Shown here: one piece after another, positions 46,613-55,177 of the stretch
Numbering within the stretch: the stretch's first letter is position 1
Layout of the letters: each line of letters opens with the position of its first letter
NCBI RefSeq assembly: GCF_900207575.1
Contig: NZ_OAOQ01000001.1
Location: forward strand, 310,001 to 374,000
Length of the DNA: 64,000 bases
Origin: Cereibacter ovatus
GTDB lineage: Bacteria; Pseudomonadota; Alphaproteobacteria; Rhodobacterales; Rhodobacteraceae
Direction: 5' to 3'
The notes under the pieces: model-generated
Seen by the model: the letters and a program-made list of their open reading frames with translations, nothing else
Told to the model about the DNA's origin: nothing
The model's database searches: none
Position numbers and translations under genes: made by a program

Positions 46613-46632
46613 CTAACTGACTGGTCGGTTAG
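46613..46632. promoter_or_regulatory. Palindromic operator upstream of the TetR gene
   Basis: Ten-base arms CTAACTGACT and GGTCGGTTAG match at 8 of 10 positions as an inverted repeat, ending 8 bp before the TetR start codon. Position and symmetry fit an autoregulatory TetR operator. Confidence 0.6.
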
Positions 46633-46640
46633 TAAGGGCC

Positions 46641-47297
46641 ATGTCGTCGGACCCCATCCCAGACCCGACTCGGCCTGCTGGCGGACCGCGGTTCCGCCGC
46701 CGGGCCGAGGCGCGCCCCGACGAGGTGCTGGATGCGGCGCTGGATCTGTTTACCCGGCAGGGCTTTGCCGGCACCACGGTCGAACAGGTCGCGCGCCATG
46801 CCGGTCTGTCGAAGGCTGCGGTCTATCTTTATTTCCCCTCGAAGCAGGCGCTGCTGACCGGGCTGGTGCGCCGCGCCATCGTGCCGGTCGCGGACGAGGC
46901 GCTGACCCGCATCGCAGCCTATCGCGGCGATCCGCGGCCGATGCTGCGCCAGCTTCTGACGCTTGTGGCGGAACGGCTGGCCGATCCGAAGGCGCTGGCC
47001 GTGCCGGTCGTGGTCCTGCGCGAGGCGGTCTCGGTGCCCGAGATCGCGGCGATGTATCGCGAGGAAGTAGTGCAGAAGATGGTGACGGCGGTGGTGCGGC
47101 TGCTGCGGCAGGGGGTCGAGGGCGGCCATATCCGTCCGGTCGATCCCGAACTGGCGGTGCAATCGGTCATGGGGCCGGTGTTTTTCCATCTGGTTCTCAA
47201 TCAGGTGTTCGGTATCGGCCGGGCGCCCTTGGCGGACTTGCTTGAGACCCATCTGACGATCCTTTTTGCGGGACTGGAACCGGAGGCCGGGCGATGA
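46641..47297 (+). CDS. TetR family transcriptional regulator
   Basis: A 218-residue repressor. The N-terminal HTH is clear: EVLDAALDLFTRQGFAGTTV then EQVARHAGLSKAAVYLYFPS, the TetR hallmark, with a helical ligand-binding domain behind. The stop overlaps the start of the HlyD gene by 4 bp, so it controls and is part of the exporter operon. The ligand is unknown; such repressors usually respond to the compounds exported by the pump. Confidence 0.94.
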   Translation: MSSDPIPDPTRPAGGPRFRRRAEARPDEVLDAALDLFTRQGFAGTTVEQVARHAGLSKAAVYLYFPSKQALLTGLVRRAIVPVADEALTRIAAYRGDPRPMLRQLLTLVAERLADPKALAVPVVVLREAVSVPEIAAMYREEVVQKMVTAVVRLLRQGVEGGHIRPVDPELAVQSVMGPVFFHLVLNQVFGIGRAPLADLLETHLTILFAGLEPEAGR

Positions 47298-48229
47298 TCC
47301 TTGAAACCTTGGCGGGCGTTGTCGCGGCGCTGTTCGGCGGCGCCGAGCCCGCGGTCTGGACCGGCTACACCGAGGCCGAAACCGTGCTTGTGGCCCCGGT
47401 TGCGCCGGGACGCATCGTCAGCATCAAGGTCCGCGCCGGCGACAGCGTCGCCATGGATCAACCGCTGGTGACCCTTGATGCCGCGGCCGACCACGCGGCA
47501 CTGGCCGCGGCCGAGGCGGCGGTGGCGGGGGCCGCAGCCCATCTCGACAACCTGCGCACCGGGCGGCGGCCCGAGGAGATCGCGGTGATCCGGGCCTCGC
47601 TGCACCGGGCCGAGGCCGATCTGGGTCTGGCGCAGGTGACGCTGGACCGCTCGGCGCAGCTTCTGGCGCAGGGGCGGGTGCCCGAGGCGACGGTGGATCG
47701 TGACCGCGCGGCGCTGACGGCGGCGGCGGCGGCGGTCGAGCAGCTTCGTGCCGAACTGGCGGTGGCCGGTCTTCCCGCGCGCAAGGCCGAACGGCTGGCC
47801 GCCGAGGCGGCGCTGGCGCAGGCCCGCGCCGGGGCCGAGGCCGCGCGTGTCGCCCTGCGCGAACGCGCGCTTTCCGCCCCGCTGGCCGGCCGGATCGAGA
47901 CCCGCTTTCGCGAACCGGGCGAAGTGGTGGCGGCCGGGGCGCCGATCCTGTCGCTTTACGACCCCGACCGGCTTTTCGCGGTGTTCTTCGTGCCCGAAGC
48001 CGCCCGGGCCCGGCTGCGCCCGGGCGAGCGGCTGTCGCTGTCGTGCACCGGCTGCGTCGAAGGTCTGACGGCGACGCTGACCGAATTGGCCACCGATCCG
48101 CAATTCACCCCGCCGGTGATCTACAGCCGCGAGGAACGCGCGCGGCTGGTGTTCCGCGCCAAGGCCATGGTGGCGCCCGGCGCAGGCCTTTTGCCGGGTC
48201 AGCCGGTGACGCTGGCGCTGCGGCCATGA
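47294..48229 (+). CDS. HlyD family periplasmic adaptor (membrane fusion protein)
   Basis: A 311-residue adaptor that would connect the ABC exporter to an outer-membrane channel. It has a short N-terminal hydrophobic anchor, a biotinyl/lipoyl-like half-motif (VAPVAPGRIVSIKVRAGDSV), an alanine-rich coiled-coil hairpin of about residues 55-205, the second half-motif (LSAPLAGRIETRFREPGEVV) and a beta-barrel domain. The architecture equals YbhG/YhiI of E. coli ABC-2 exporters. It overlaps tetR and the ATPase gene by 4 bp each. Confidence 0.9.
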   Translation: MILETLAGVVAALFGGAEPAVWTGYTEAETVLVAPVAPGRIVSIKVRAGDSVAMDQPLVTLDAAADHAALAAAEAAVAGAAAHLDNLRTGRRPEEIAVIRASLHRAEADLGLAQVTLDRSAQLLAQGRVPEATVDRDRAALTAAAAAVEQLRAELAVAGLPARKAERLAAEAALAQARAGAEAARVALRERALSAPLAGRIETRFREPGEVVAAGAPILSLYDPDRLFAVFFVPEAARARLRPGERLSLSCTGCVEGLTATLTELATDPQFTPPVIYSREERARLVFRAKAMVAPGAGLLPGQPVTLALRP

Positions 48230-49230
48230 CACGGGGGGCGGGTATGGCCGGCAGACCAGTCCAGCCGGGGCAGGGCCCCGCCGGTCCTGCCAAGACGGTG
48301 CCTTCCGCGATCTCGGTCCGCGGGCTGACCAAGGCGTTCCATGGCCGCCGCGTGGTGGATGATTTCGACATCGAGGTGCCGACCGGCGCGATCTATGGCT
48401 TTCTGGGCCCCAATGGGTCTGGCAAGACCACCACGATCCGGATGATGTGTGGCCTGCTGACGCCCGATGCCGGGCAGGGCACCTGCCTTGGCTTCGACAT
48501 CCTGCGCGACAGTGCTCGGATCAAGGCGGCGGTGGGCTACATGACCCAACGCTTCTCGCTGTATGAGGATCTGACGATCCGCGAAAATCTGGATTTCATC
48601 GCGCGGATGTATCGGCTTGACGACCGGCGCGGGCGGGTGGCGCGGGCGCTGGCCGATCTCGGCCTTGCCGACCGCGCGGGCCAGCTTGCCGGAACGCTGT
48701 CGGGTGGCTGGAAGCAGCGCCTTGCGCTGGCCGCCTGCATGATCCACCAGCCGCGGCTTCTGCTGCTGGACGAACCCACCGCCGGCGTCGACCCCAAGGC
48801 CCGGCGCGATTTCTGGGACGAGATCCGAAGGCTTGCGGCGCAGGGTGTGACGGTTCTGGTCTCGACCCATTACATGGACGAGGCGGTCCAGTGCGATTTC
48901 ATCGCCTATATCGCCTATGGCCGGAAGCTGATCGATGCCCCCGCCACGGAAATCCCGCAACGGCTGGGTCTGGTCACATGGCGCGTCGAAGGCCCGGCGA
49001 TCACGGCGCTGGAAGCCGAGTTGCGCGCCCGCCCCGGTTTGCGTCAGGTCGCGCGCTTCGGCGCGGTGCTGCATGTCTCGGCCACCGATGCCGGGGCGCT
49101 TGACCGGCTGGCGGGCGAATTTGCGGCCCGCGGCACCCACCGCTGGCAGCGCCAGACGGGCGGGCTGGAAGAAGCGTTCATCTGGCTGATGGCCACGGCG
49201 CGCGACAATTTCGCCGCGGGTGGCGCATGA
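48226..49230 (+). CDS. ABC-2 exporter ATP-binding protein
   Basis: A 334-residue ATPase with one nucleotide-binding domain: GFLGPNGSGKTTTIRMMCGL (Walker A), YMTQRFSLYEDLTIRENLDF (Q-loop), the signature LSGGWKQRLALAAC, LLLLDEPTAGVDPKARRDFW (Walker B and D-loop) and VSTHYMDEAVQCD (H-loop). About 35 residues of unstructured sequence precede the domain. E. coli YbhF has two fused ATPase domains; this protein has one, so it must act as a homodimer. It overlaps the neighbours by 4 bp. Confidence 0.93.
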   Translation: MTRGAGMAGRPVQPGQGPAGPAKTVPSAISVRGLTKAFHGRRVVDDFDIEVPTGAIYGFLGPNGSGKTTTIRMMCGLLTPDAGQGTCLGFDILRDSARIKAAVGYMTQRFSLYEDLTIRENLDFIARMYRLDDRRGRVARALADLGLADRAGQLAGTLSGGWKQRLALAACMIHQPRLLLLDEPTAGVDPKARRDFWDEIRRLAAQGVTVLVSTHYMDEAVQCDFIAYIAYGRKLIDAPATEIPQRLGLVTWRVEGPAITALEAELRARPGLRQVARFGAVLHVSATDAGALDRLAGEFAARGTHRWQRQTGGLEEAFIWLMATARDNFAAGGA

Positions 49231-50357
49231 ACGCGCGGGGGCAGGGCTTCTCGGTGTCGCGGCTCTTTGCGGTGCTGGCCAAGGAATTCATCCAGATGCG
49301 GCGCGACCGGGTGACGTTCGCCATGATGATCGGCATCCCGATCATGCAGCTCATGCTGTTCGGCTTTGCGATCAACTCTGACCCGCGTCACCTGCCGACA
49401 CTGGTCGAGATGGCCGACACCGGGCCGGTCAGCCGGGCGCTGCTGGCGGGGATGGAGACATCGGACTATTTCGACATCAGGGGCCTTGTGGCCAGCCCCG
49501 CCGAGGCCGACCGCGCGCTGCGCGACGGGCAGGCCACCTTCGTCGTGGTGATCCCGCCGGGATTTGAACGCGACGTGCGGCGGGGGCTGGCGCCCGAGGT
49601 GCTTTTGTCCACCGACGCCTCTGACCCGACCGCCGCAGGCGCCGCGGTGGCGGCGCTGCCGGGGATCGTGGCCGGCGCCGTGGCCGAAGTCTGGCCCGAT
49701 GCGCCCCCACCGCAGCCCTTCGCCGTTACCGTGCATCGCCAGTTCAATCCCGAGGCGCGAACCTCGACCAATATCGTGCCGGGTCTGCTGGGGATCATCC
49801 TGTCGATGACCATGGTGATGATCACCGCCGTCGCCATCGTGCGTGAAAGCGAGAAGGGCACGATGGAGACGCTTCTGGCGACCCCGGTCCGGCCGATCGA
49901 GGTGATGGCGGGCAAGATCGCGCCCTATATCCTTGTGGCCTATGTGCAGACCGCGGTTTTCCTTGTCGCGGCGCGTGTGGTGTTCGACGTGCCGTTTCTG
50001 GGCTCGGGCGGGGCATTCTTTCTGGGCTTCAACCTTTATGTTGTGGTGAACCTTGCGCTGGGGCTTCTGGTCTCGACGCTGGCGCGCAACCAGATGCAGG
50101 CGATGCAGATCTCGTTCTTCACCATCCTGCCCTCGGTGCTGCTGTCGGGGTTCATGTTTCCCTTCGCCGGGATGCCGGGCTGGGCGCAGGCGCTTGGATC
50201 GGCCATTCCGGCGACCCATTTCGTCCGCATCACCCGCAAGGTGCTGCTGAAGGGTGGCGGCCTGCCCGAGATCCTGCCCGACATGGCCGCGCTGCTGGCG
50301 ATCCTGCTGGTGATCGTGGCGCTGGCGCTGCGCCGCTATCGCCGGACGCTGGACTGA
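49227..50357 (+). CDS. ABC-2 type exporter permease (YhhJ/YbhS-like)
   Basis: A 376-residue inner-membrane protein. One N-terminal helix (MMIGIPIMQLMLFGFAINSD) is followed by a large periplasmic domain of about 140 residues and five C-terminal helices. The family motif VRESEKGTMETLLATPVRPI lies before helix 3. Only one permease gene is present where E. coli ybh has two, so the channel is probably a homodimer. With TetR, HlyD and the ATPase it forms a complete export operon; the substrate is not known. Confidence 0.92.
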   Translation: MNARGQGFSVSRLFAVLAKEFIQMRRDRVTFAMMIGIPIMQLMLFGFAINSDPRHLPTLVEMADTGPVSRALLAGMETSDYFDIRGLVASPAEADRALRDGQATFVVVIPPGFERDVRRGLAPEVLLSTDASDPTAAGAAVAALPGIVAGAVAEVWPDAPPPQPFAVTVHRQFNPEARTSTNIVPGLLGIILSMTMVMITAVAIVRESEKGTMETLLATPVRPIEVMAGKIAPYILVAYVQTAVFLVAARVVFDVPFLGSGGAFFLGFNLYVVVNLALGLLVSTLARNQMQAMQISFFTILPSVLLSGFMFPFAGMPGWAQALGSAIPATHFVRITRKVLLKGGGLPEILPDMAALLAILLVIVALALRRYRRTLD

Positions 50358-50447
50358 ACGACGCCCTCGCGGATCACCACGACAGCTTCTATCACCCATG
50401 CCGGCTATCCGTCAGAATGCGCCCCAGAAAAGCGAGTCCCCCGACCC

Positions 50448-51569
50448 ATGACCTTCCGGTTCCTGCATTCCTCGGATCTGCATCTTGGCAAGCCCTTCGG
50501 CGGCTTTCCCGAAACCATTCGCAACCGCCTGCGCGAAGCCCGCCACGGCGCAATCGCCCGGCTGGCGCAGGCTGCGCGCGGGCAGGGGGTGCGGACCATC
50601 CTGCTGGCGGGCGACACGTTCGACGCTGAAACTCCGGCCCCCGACACCCTGCGCCATGCGCTGCGCGCCATGGCGGCCGAGGCCGATGTGACATGGGTGC
50701 TGCTGCCCGGCAACCACGACAGCCTTGCCGCGACCGAACTCTGGCGCCGGGCCGCCGCCGATGCCGCGCCGAACCTTTGCCTTGCGCTTGAGGCGCGGCC
50801 GATGACGCTGGCCCCCGGCGTCACGCTTTTGCCGGCCCCCTGCGCCCGCCGCCGGTCCGGCCGCGACCTGACCGAGTGGATGGAGGACGCCCCCTCTGAC
50901 GGGCTGCGCATCGGGCTGGCCCATGGCGCCGTCACCAGCTTTGACGGCGAGGACGGCGGGCCCGGCCTGATCGCGCCTGACCGCGCCGCCCGTGCCCGGC
51001 TGGATTATCTGGCGCTGGGCGACTGGCACGGCACGCTGGCCATCGACGCGCGCACCCATTATTCCGGCACGCCCGAGCCCGACAGCTTCAAGCATGACGC
51101 CCCCGGTGGCGCGCTGCTGGTGGCGATCGCCGCGCCCGGTGCGCCGCCCGCCGTCGAGCGGGTCCGGATCGGCGCGCTGCGCTGGCAGGTGGCCGACCTT
51201 GCGCTGCTCCCGGCCGAGGACGGGGCGGCGCGGCTGGGCGCGATCCTGCCGCCGGTGACCGATCGGCGCGACTGTCTGCTGCGGCTGGTGTTGCGCGGGC
51301 GGCTGCCGCTGCCGGCACGCGCGGCGCTTCTGGCCGCCGCGGCCGAGGTCGCGCCCGATTTCGGCTGGTTCGATTGCGCCGACGCCGCGCTGGAAACCGA
51401 GGCGCGGCCCGATGATCTGGACCTGATCGACCGCGCCGGCGCGCTGCGCACCGCCGCCGAGGCGCTGCTGGCCGAAGCCCGTGACGACACCCTGCCGGCG
51501 GACCTGCGCGAGGCCGCCTCGGCCGCGCTGTCGCGGCTTTATGCCTTCGCGCAAGAGGTGCAGGGATGA
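50448..51569 (+). CDS. DNA repair exonuclease, metallophosphoesterase (SbcD/YhaO-like)
   Basis: A 373-residue nuclease subunit. The phosphoesterase motifs are intact: FLHSSDLHLGKPFGG (D-x-H), ILLAGDTFDAETP (GD-x-x-D), VLLPGNHDSLA (GNHD), GLAHG and the DWHG box (LALGDWHGT). A C-terminal capping region of about 100 residues follows. It overlaps the large ATPase gene by 4 bp, the normal SbcD-SbcC or YhaO-YhaN pairing, and would cut DNA ends or hairpins under control of the ATPase. Confidence 0.9.
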   Translation: MTFRFLHSSDLHLGKPFGGFPETIRNRLREARHGAIARLAQAARGQGVRTILLAGDTFDAETPAPDTLRHALRAMAAEADVTWVLLPGNHDSLAATELWRRAAADAAPNLCLALEARPMTLAPGVTLLPAPCARRRSGRDLTEWMEDAPSDGLRIGLAHGAVTSFDGEDGGPGLIAPDRAARARLDYLALGDWHGTLAIDARTHYSGTPEPDSFKHDAPGGALLVAIAAPGAPPAVERVRIGALRWQVADLALLPAEDGAARLGAILPPVTDRRDCLLRLVLRGRLPLPARAALLAAAAEVAPDFGWFDCADAALETEARPDDLDLIDRAGALRTAAEALLAEARDDTLPADLREAASAALSRLYAFAQEVQG

Positions 51570-54199
51570 AACTCCGCTCGGTCTCGCTTGCCAATGTTCG
51601 CCGCTTTGCCGGCCGCCGCGCCACCATCGACGCCATCGGCGATGGCATCACCGTGCTGGCCGAGCCGAACGAGTTCGGCAAATCCACCTTCTTCGATGCG
51701 CTGCACGCACTGTTTTTCGAACGCCACCGCAGCCGCGCCAAGGCGGTGATGGCGCTGCAACCGCATTCGGGATCGGCCCCCGAAGTCGGGGCCGACCTTG
51801 ACTTGCCCGAGGGCCGGTTCCGCATTGAAAAACGCTGGCTTGGCCGGCCGTTCGCCCGGATCACCGACGCCGCGGGCCGCCTGATCGCACAAGAGGACGA
51901 GGCCGAGGCCTGGATTGACCGCCTGTCCGGGGGCGGGCTTCTGGGGCCTTCGGGGCTGTTGTGGGTGCGGCAGGGGGTTCTGGGGCTTGAACCCGAAGGC
52001 GCAGGCGGGGCCGAGCGTGACCGGCTGCTGGCCAGCCGGCGTGATCTGCTGTCCTCGGTCGCGGGCGAGATCGACATGATGACCGGCGGGCGGCGGATGG
52101 ATGCGGTGCTGGCGCGGGTGACCGAGGCGCTGGCGCCGCTGGCGACCGACCGGCTGCGCCCGAAGGCGCGCGGCGACTGGGCTGTGGCGCTGGACGAGGC
52201 ACAGGCGCTGGCCCTGCGCGAGGCCGATCTGGCCGCCCGCGCCGCGGCGCTTTCCGGCGCGCTGGCCGACCGGCATCAGGCCGAAGGCCAACGCCGCGCG
52301 CTGGACGACCCCGAGGCGCAGGCCGCGCGGCAGGCCGCCCTTGCCGAGGCGCAGGCCGCCTATGCCATCGCCACCGCCCATGCCGCCCGCATGACCGAGG
52401 CCGGGCAAGAGGCGCGTCTGGCCGACCTTGCCGCCGATGCTGCCGCGCGCGATCTGGCGACGCTGGCCCGGCAGAACGAACAGGTGCAGACCGCCGAAGC
52501 CGCCCATCTCGCAGCCCTGGCCGAGCGTGACCGCGCCGCCATCGCCGCCAGTGCCGCCCGCACCGCCGAGGCCGAGGCCGCGGCGCAGGCCGATGCCGCG
52601 CGCGGGGCAAGCGGCGCGCTGCGCGCCCGCCTTGCCCTTGCCCAGCAGGCGCGGGCCGCGCAGCAGGCCGCCCGCGACCGCAGCGACCTTGCCGCCCGCC
52701 TGGCCCGCGCCGAAGAGTTCCGCCGCCGCCACGAAGCGGCGCTGGCACGGCTTGCCACGCTGGCCGTCACCCCGAAGGCCGTGACCGCGGCCGAAGATGC
52801 CACGCTGGCGCTTGACCGGCTGCGCACCCGGGCCGAGGCGCGGGCCGTCACGCTGGCCTTCGATTATGACGGGCCGGCGCGGGCCAGCGTCGAGGGCCAG
52901 CCGGTTCAGGCCCCCTTGCGGCTGACGCGCGCGGCGGTGATCGCGCTTCCGGGCCTTGGCCGGCTGACCGTCGATCCCGGCGAACGGGCCGATGACGACC
53001 TGCCCGCGTGCCTCGCTGCCGCCGAAGCGGCGCTGACGCGGGCGCTGGCCGGGTGTGGCGCTGCCTCGCTGGCCGAGGCGCGGGCGCATCTTTCCGCCGC
53101 CACCGCCGTGCGCGAAGATGCCGGGCGGGCGGGCGAACTGCTGGCTTCGGTCGCGCCCGAGGGGCTTGAGGCATTGCGCGCGGCACTGGCGCGGGCCGAG
53201 GCCAGTGCCGCGGGTGCCCCCGACGGCGGCGCTGCGGCCGAAGATCCCGCGGCTCTTCTGCCGGCGCTGGATGCCGCCGATCTGGCCGAGGCCGCGGCCC
53301 TTGCCGCCGCCCGCGCCGCCCATGCCGCCGCCGCCACCGCGCGCGAACGTCTGGCCGGGGCCGAGGCTGCCCTGTCGGCCTGTGTCTCTGCGCTGGCGGC
53401 CGCACGCGCGGAAGCGGGCGATCCGGCGCTGCGCGAGCCCCGCGCTGCCGCCGCCCGTGCGGCCGTGGCCGAGACTGCCGCCCGGCGTGCCGCCGCCCGT
53501 GCCCGGCTTGAGGCGCTGGCCGCCGCCGCGCCGGACATGGACAGCGCGCAGGCCCGGCTTGACCGGGCGCAAAGCGTGATCGACCGCACCGCGAAAGAGC
53601 GCGCCGAACTTGCGCGCCGGGTGGCGGAACTGGATGGTTTCATCCGATCCGAGGCCAGTCTGGGCCTTGAAGAAGAACTGGCCGAGATCCGTGGCCGCCG
53701 CGCTGCCGCCGAAGCCCGCGCCGCCCATTGCGAGGCCGAGGTCCGCGCGCTTGCCCGCCTGCGTCATGCGCTCGACGAGGCCCGTCGCGCCGCGCGCGAT
53801 GCCTATTTCGGCCCGGTGACGCAAGAGCTGCGCCCGCTGCTGGCGCTGTTGCACGACGGCGCCGACCTGCGGCTGGATGACCGGACGCTGCTGCCCCTTG
53901 CCCTGACCCGCGATGGCGTCGACGAGGGGCTGGAGATCCTGTCGGGCGGCACGCGCGAACAGATCGCGATCCTGACCCGGCTGGCCTTCGCCCGGCTATA
54001 TGCGCGGCGTGGCCAGTCGGTGCCGGTGATCCTGGACGATGCGCTGGTCCACAGCGACGATGCGCGGATCGAGGCGATGTTCACGGCGCTGCACCGCATC
54101 GCGCGCGATCAGCAGATTCTGGTGCTGACCTGCCGACAGCGCGCCTTCGCGGCGCTTGGCGGAGAGCGTGCAACGGTCCGGATCGAGACGCTGGCCTGA
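51566..54199 (+). CDS. SMC-like AAA ATPase (SbcC/YhaN-like) partner of the nuclease
   Basis: An 877-residue ATPase with an SMC layout. The N-terminal Walker A is AEPNEFGKSTFFDALHALFF. A very alanine-rich region of about residues 200-740 with long heptad stretches forms the coiled coils. At the C-terminus are the signature EILSGGTREQIAILTRLAFA and Walker B PVILDDALVHSDDARIEA. The P-loop variant (EPNEFGKST) is typical of the YhaN group rather than E. coli SbcC. No zinc-hook CxxC is visible in the coil centre. Length is within the family range. Confidence 0.9.
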   Translation: MKLRSVSLANVRRFAGRRATIDAIGDGITVLAEPNEFGKSTFFDALHALFFERHRSRAKAVMALQPHSGSAPEVGADLDLPEGRFRIEKRWLGRPFARITDAAGRLIAQEDEAEAWIDRLSGGGLLGPSGLLWVRQGVLGLEPEGAGGAERDRLLASRRDLLSSVAGEIDMMTGGRRMDAVLARVTEALAPLATDRLRPKARGDWAVALDEAQALALREADLAARAAALSGALADRHQAEGQRRALDDPEAQAARQAALAEAQAAYAIATAHAARMTEAGQEARLADLAADAAARDLATLARQNEQVQTAEAAHLAALAERDRAAIAASAARTAEAEAAAQADAARGASGALRARLALAQQARAAQQAARDRSDLAARLARAEEFRRRHEAALARLATLAVTPKAVTAAEDATLALDRLRTRAEARAVTLAFDYDGPARASVEGQPVQAPLRLTRAAVIALPGLGRLTVDPGERADDDLPACLAAAEAALTRALAGCGAASLAEARAHLSAATAVREDAGRAGELLASVAPEGLEALRAALARAEASAAGAPDGGAAAEDPAALLPALDAADLAEAAALAAARAAHAAAATARERLAGAEAALSACVSALAAARAEAGDPALREPRAAAARAAVAETAARRAAARARLEALAAAAPDMDSAQARLDRAQSVIDRTAKERAELARRVAELDGFIRSEASLGLEEELAEIRGRRAAAEARAAHCEAEVRALARLRHALDEARRAARDAYFGPVTQELRPLLALLHDGADLRLDDRTLLPLALTRDGVDEGLEILSGGTREQIAILTRLAFARLYARRGQSVPVILDDALVHSDDARIEAMFTALHRIARDQQILVLTCRQRAFAALGGERATVRIETLA

Positions 54200-54203
54200 T
54201 ATC

Positions 54204-54238
54204 GGGCGCCGCAGCGAAAGGCACCATCCGCGGCGCCC
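54204..54238 (+). terminator. GC-rich hairpin after the ATPase gene
   Basis: A perfect 9-bp stem GGGCGCCGC/GCGGCGCCC with a 17-base loop begins five bases after the stop codon. It lacks a T-run. The stretch from here to 54458 holds no intact gene; the minus strand contains decayed phospholipase D 3' sequence. Confidence 0.45.
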
Positions 54239-54458
54239 GGCTGCGTCCATTGTCACTGCGCAGCCCCGCCGGGATCGTGGTGGGGCTTGCCCCTTTGCGG
54301 CGCCGACCGCGGTGGCGTCCCCGGACGCCTGTGACACATTCGGGGTCAAGCAGGTCGTTGTCGACCCGCACCGCCTTGCCGACGGGGGGCGGGCGGCTCG
54401 AACGGGTGAAGCGCGTGTCCGGGGCCGGGCAGCGCCGCGATCAACCCGCCCTTGGCCG

Positions 54459-55124
54459 TCAGAACGTCGCCCGTGGAATCGCCAGTCCGCCAGATGGATC
54501 GTCGCGCAAGGTCACGATCCGGTCCGACAGCGCCGCATTGCCGGGGCCGGCCTTGATCGACAGCTTGCCTTCGGCATCGCCGCCCATCGAGCGGTTGTTC
54601 GGGTTCGATGCGCCCACCCGGAACAGACGGTCATCCACCACCAGACGGTCGCGGGTATCCCGGCGGTCGGCGGGCATGTCGATGCCGCCGCAGACCGCCA
54701 GCGCATCGTCGATCACCACCATCTTCTGATGATGGACCAAGGCCCGCGGATGCGCCCCGTCCAGCCGGAACCGGATGCGCGCGTCGGTCAGCCAGTCCGG
54801 CACGAACAGCGGTGTCGTGCCGCGTCCCAGCGGCTTGACGGTGCCCGGATCGCATTTCGGCACCCGGATCTGAAGCGCGGGATTTCGCTTTGCCATCCAG
54901 CTCAGGAGCGAACCCAGCCGGTCCGGCACCTTGCCGCGCGGATCAAGCCATATGCGGGCGCCGACATCCCAGGCGATCAGCTGAACGGTGTGCCGGGTAA
55001 CCAGGATCGCCTGTGTGACCGTGGCGGAACAATCTGCGGCGTCGACGATCACGGCCATCCGTCCGGCGTGTTCGATGCGCCAGCAGGTGTCCCGTGGACA
55101 AAGGATCGGCGCGTCGTCGGCCAT
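54459..55124 (-). pseudogene. Phospholipase D family gene with internal deletion (221 aa remnant)
   Basis: The open frame encodes the N-terminal part of a two-HKD phospholipase D. The first active-site motif is intact (HHQKMVVIDD, His132/Lys134/Asp139) and is followed by CGGIDMPADRRDTRD. The sequence then jumps directly to RLVVDDRLFRVGASNPNNRS, the tail of the second HKD motif, whose His and Lys are missing. About half of the usual 450-500-residue protein, between the motifs, is gone, so only half of one catalytic site remains. Downstream, the minus strand still encodes GHALHPFEPPAP and, in another frame, VDNDLLDPE, resembling the normal C-terminus. Most likely a decayed gene with deletion and frameshift. 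Confidence 0.75.
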
Positions 55125-55177
55125 GGCACCGGGCTGTCTGGTTGCGCCCGGTGTCAATGACCTGCGGCAGGCGCCGG

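Noticed and set aside
51539-53854. A 771-codon minus-strand frame opposite the SbcC-like gene
   Set aside because: Gly/Arg-rich low-complexity translation caused by the alanine-rich coding strand; no start signal.
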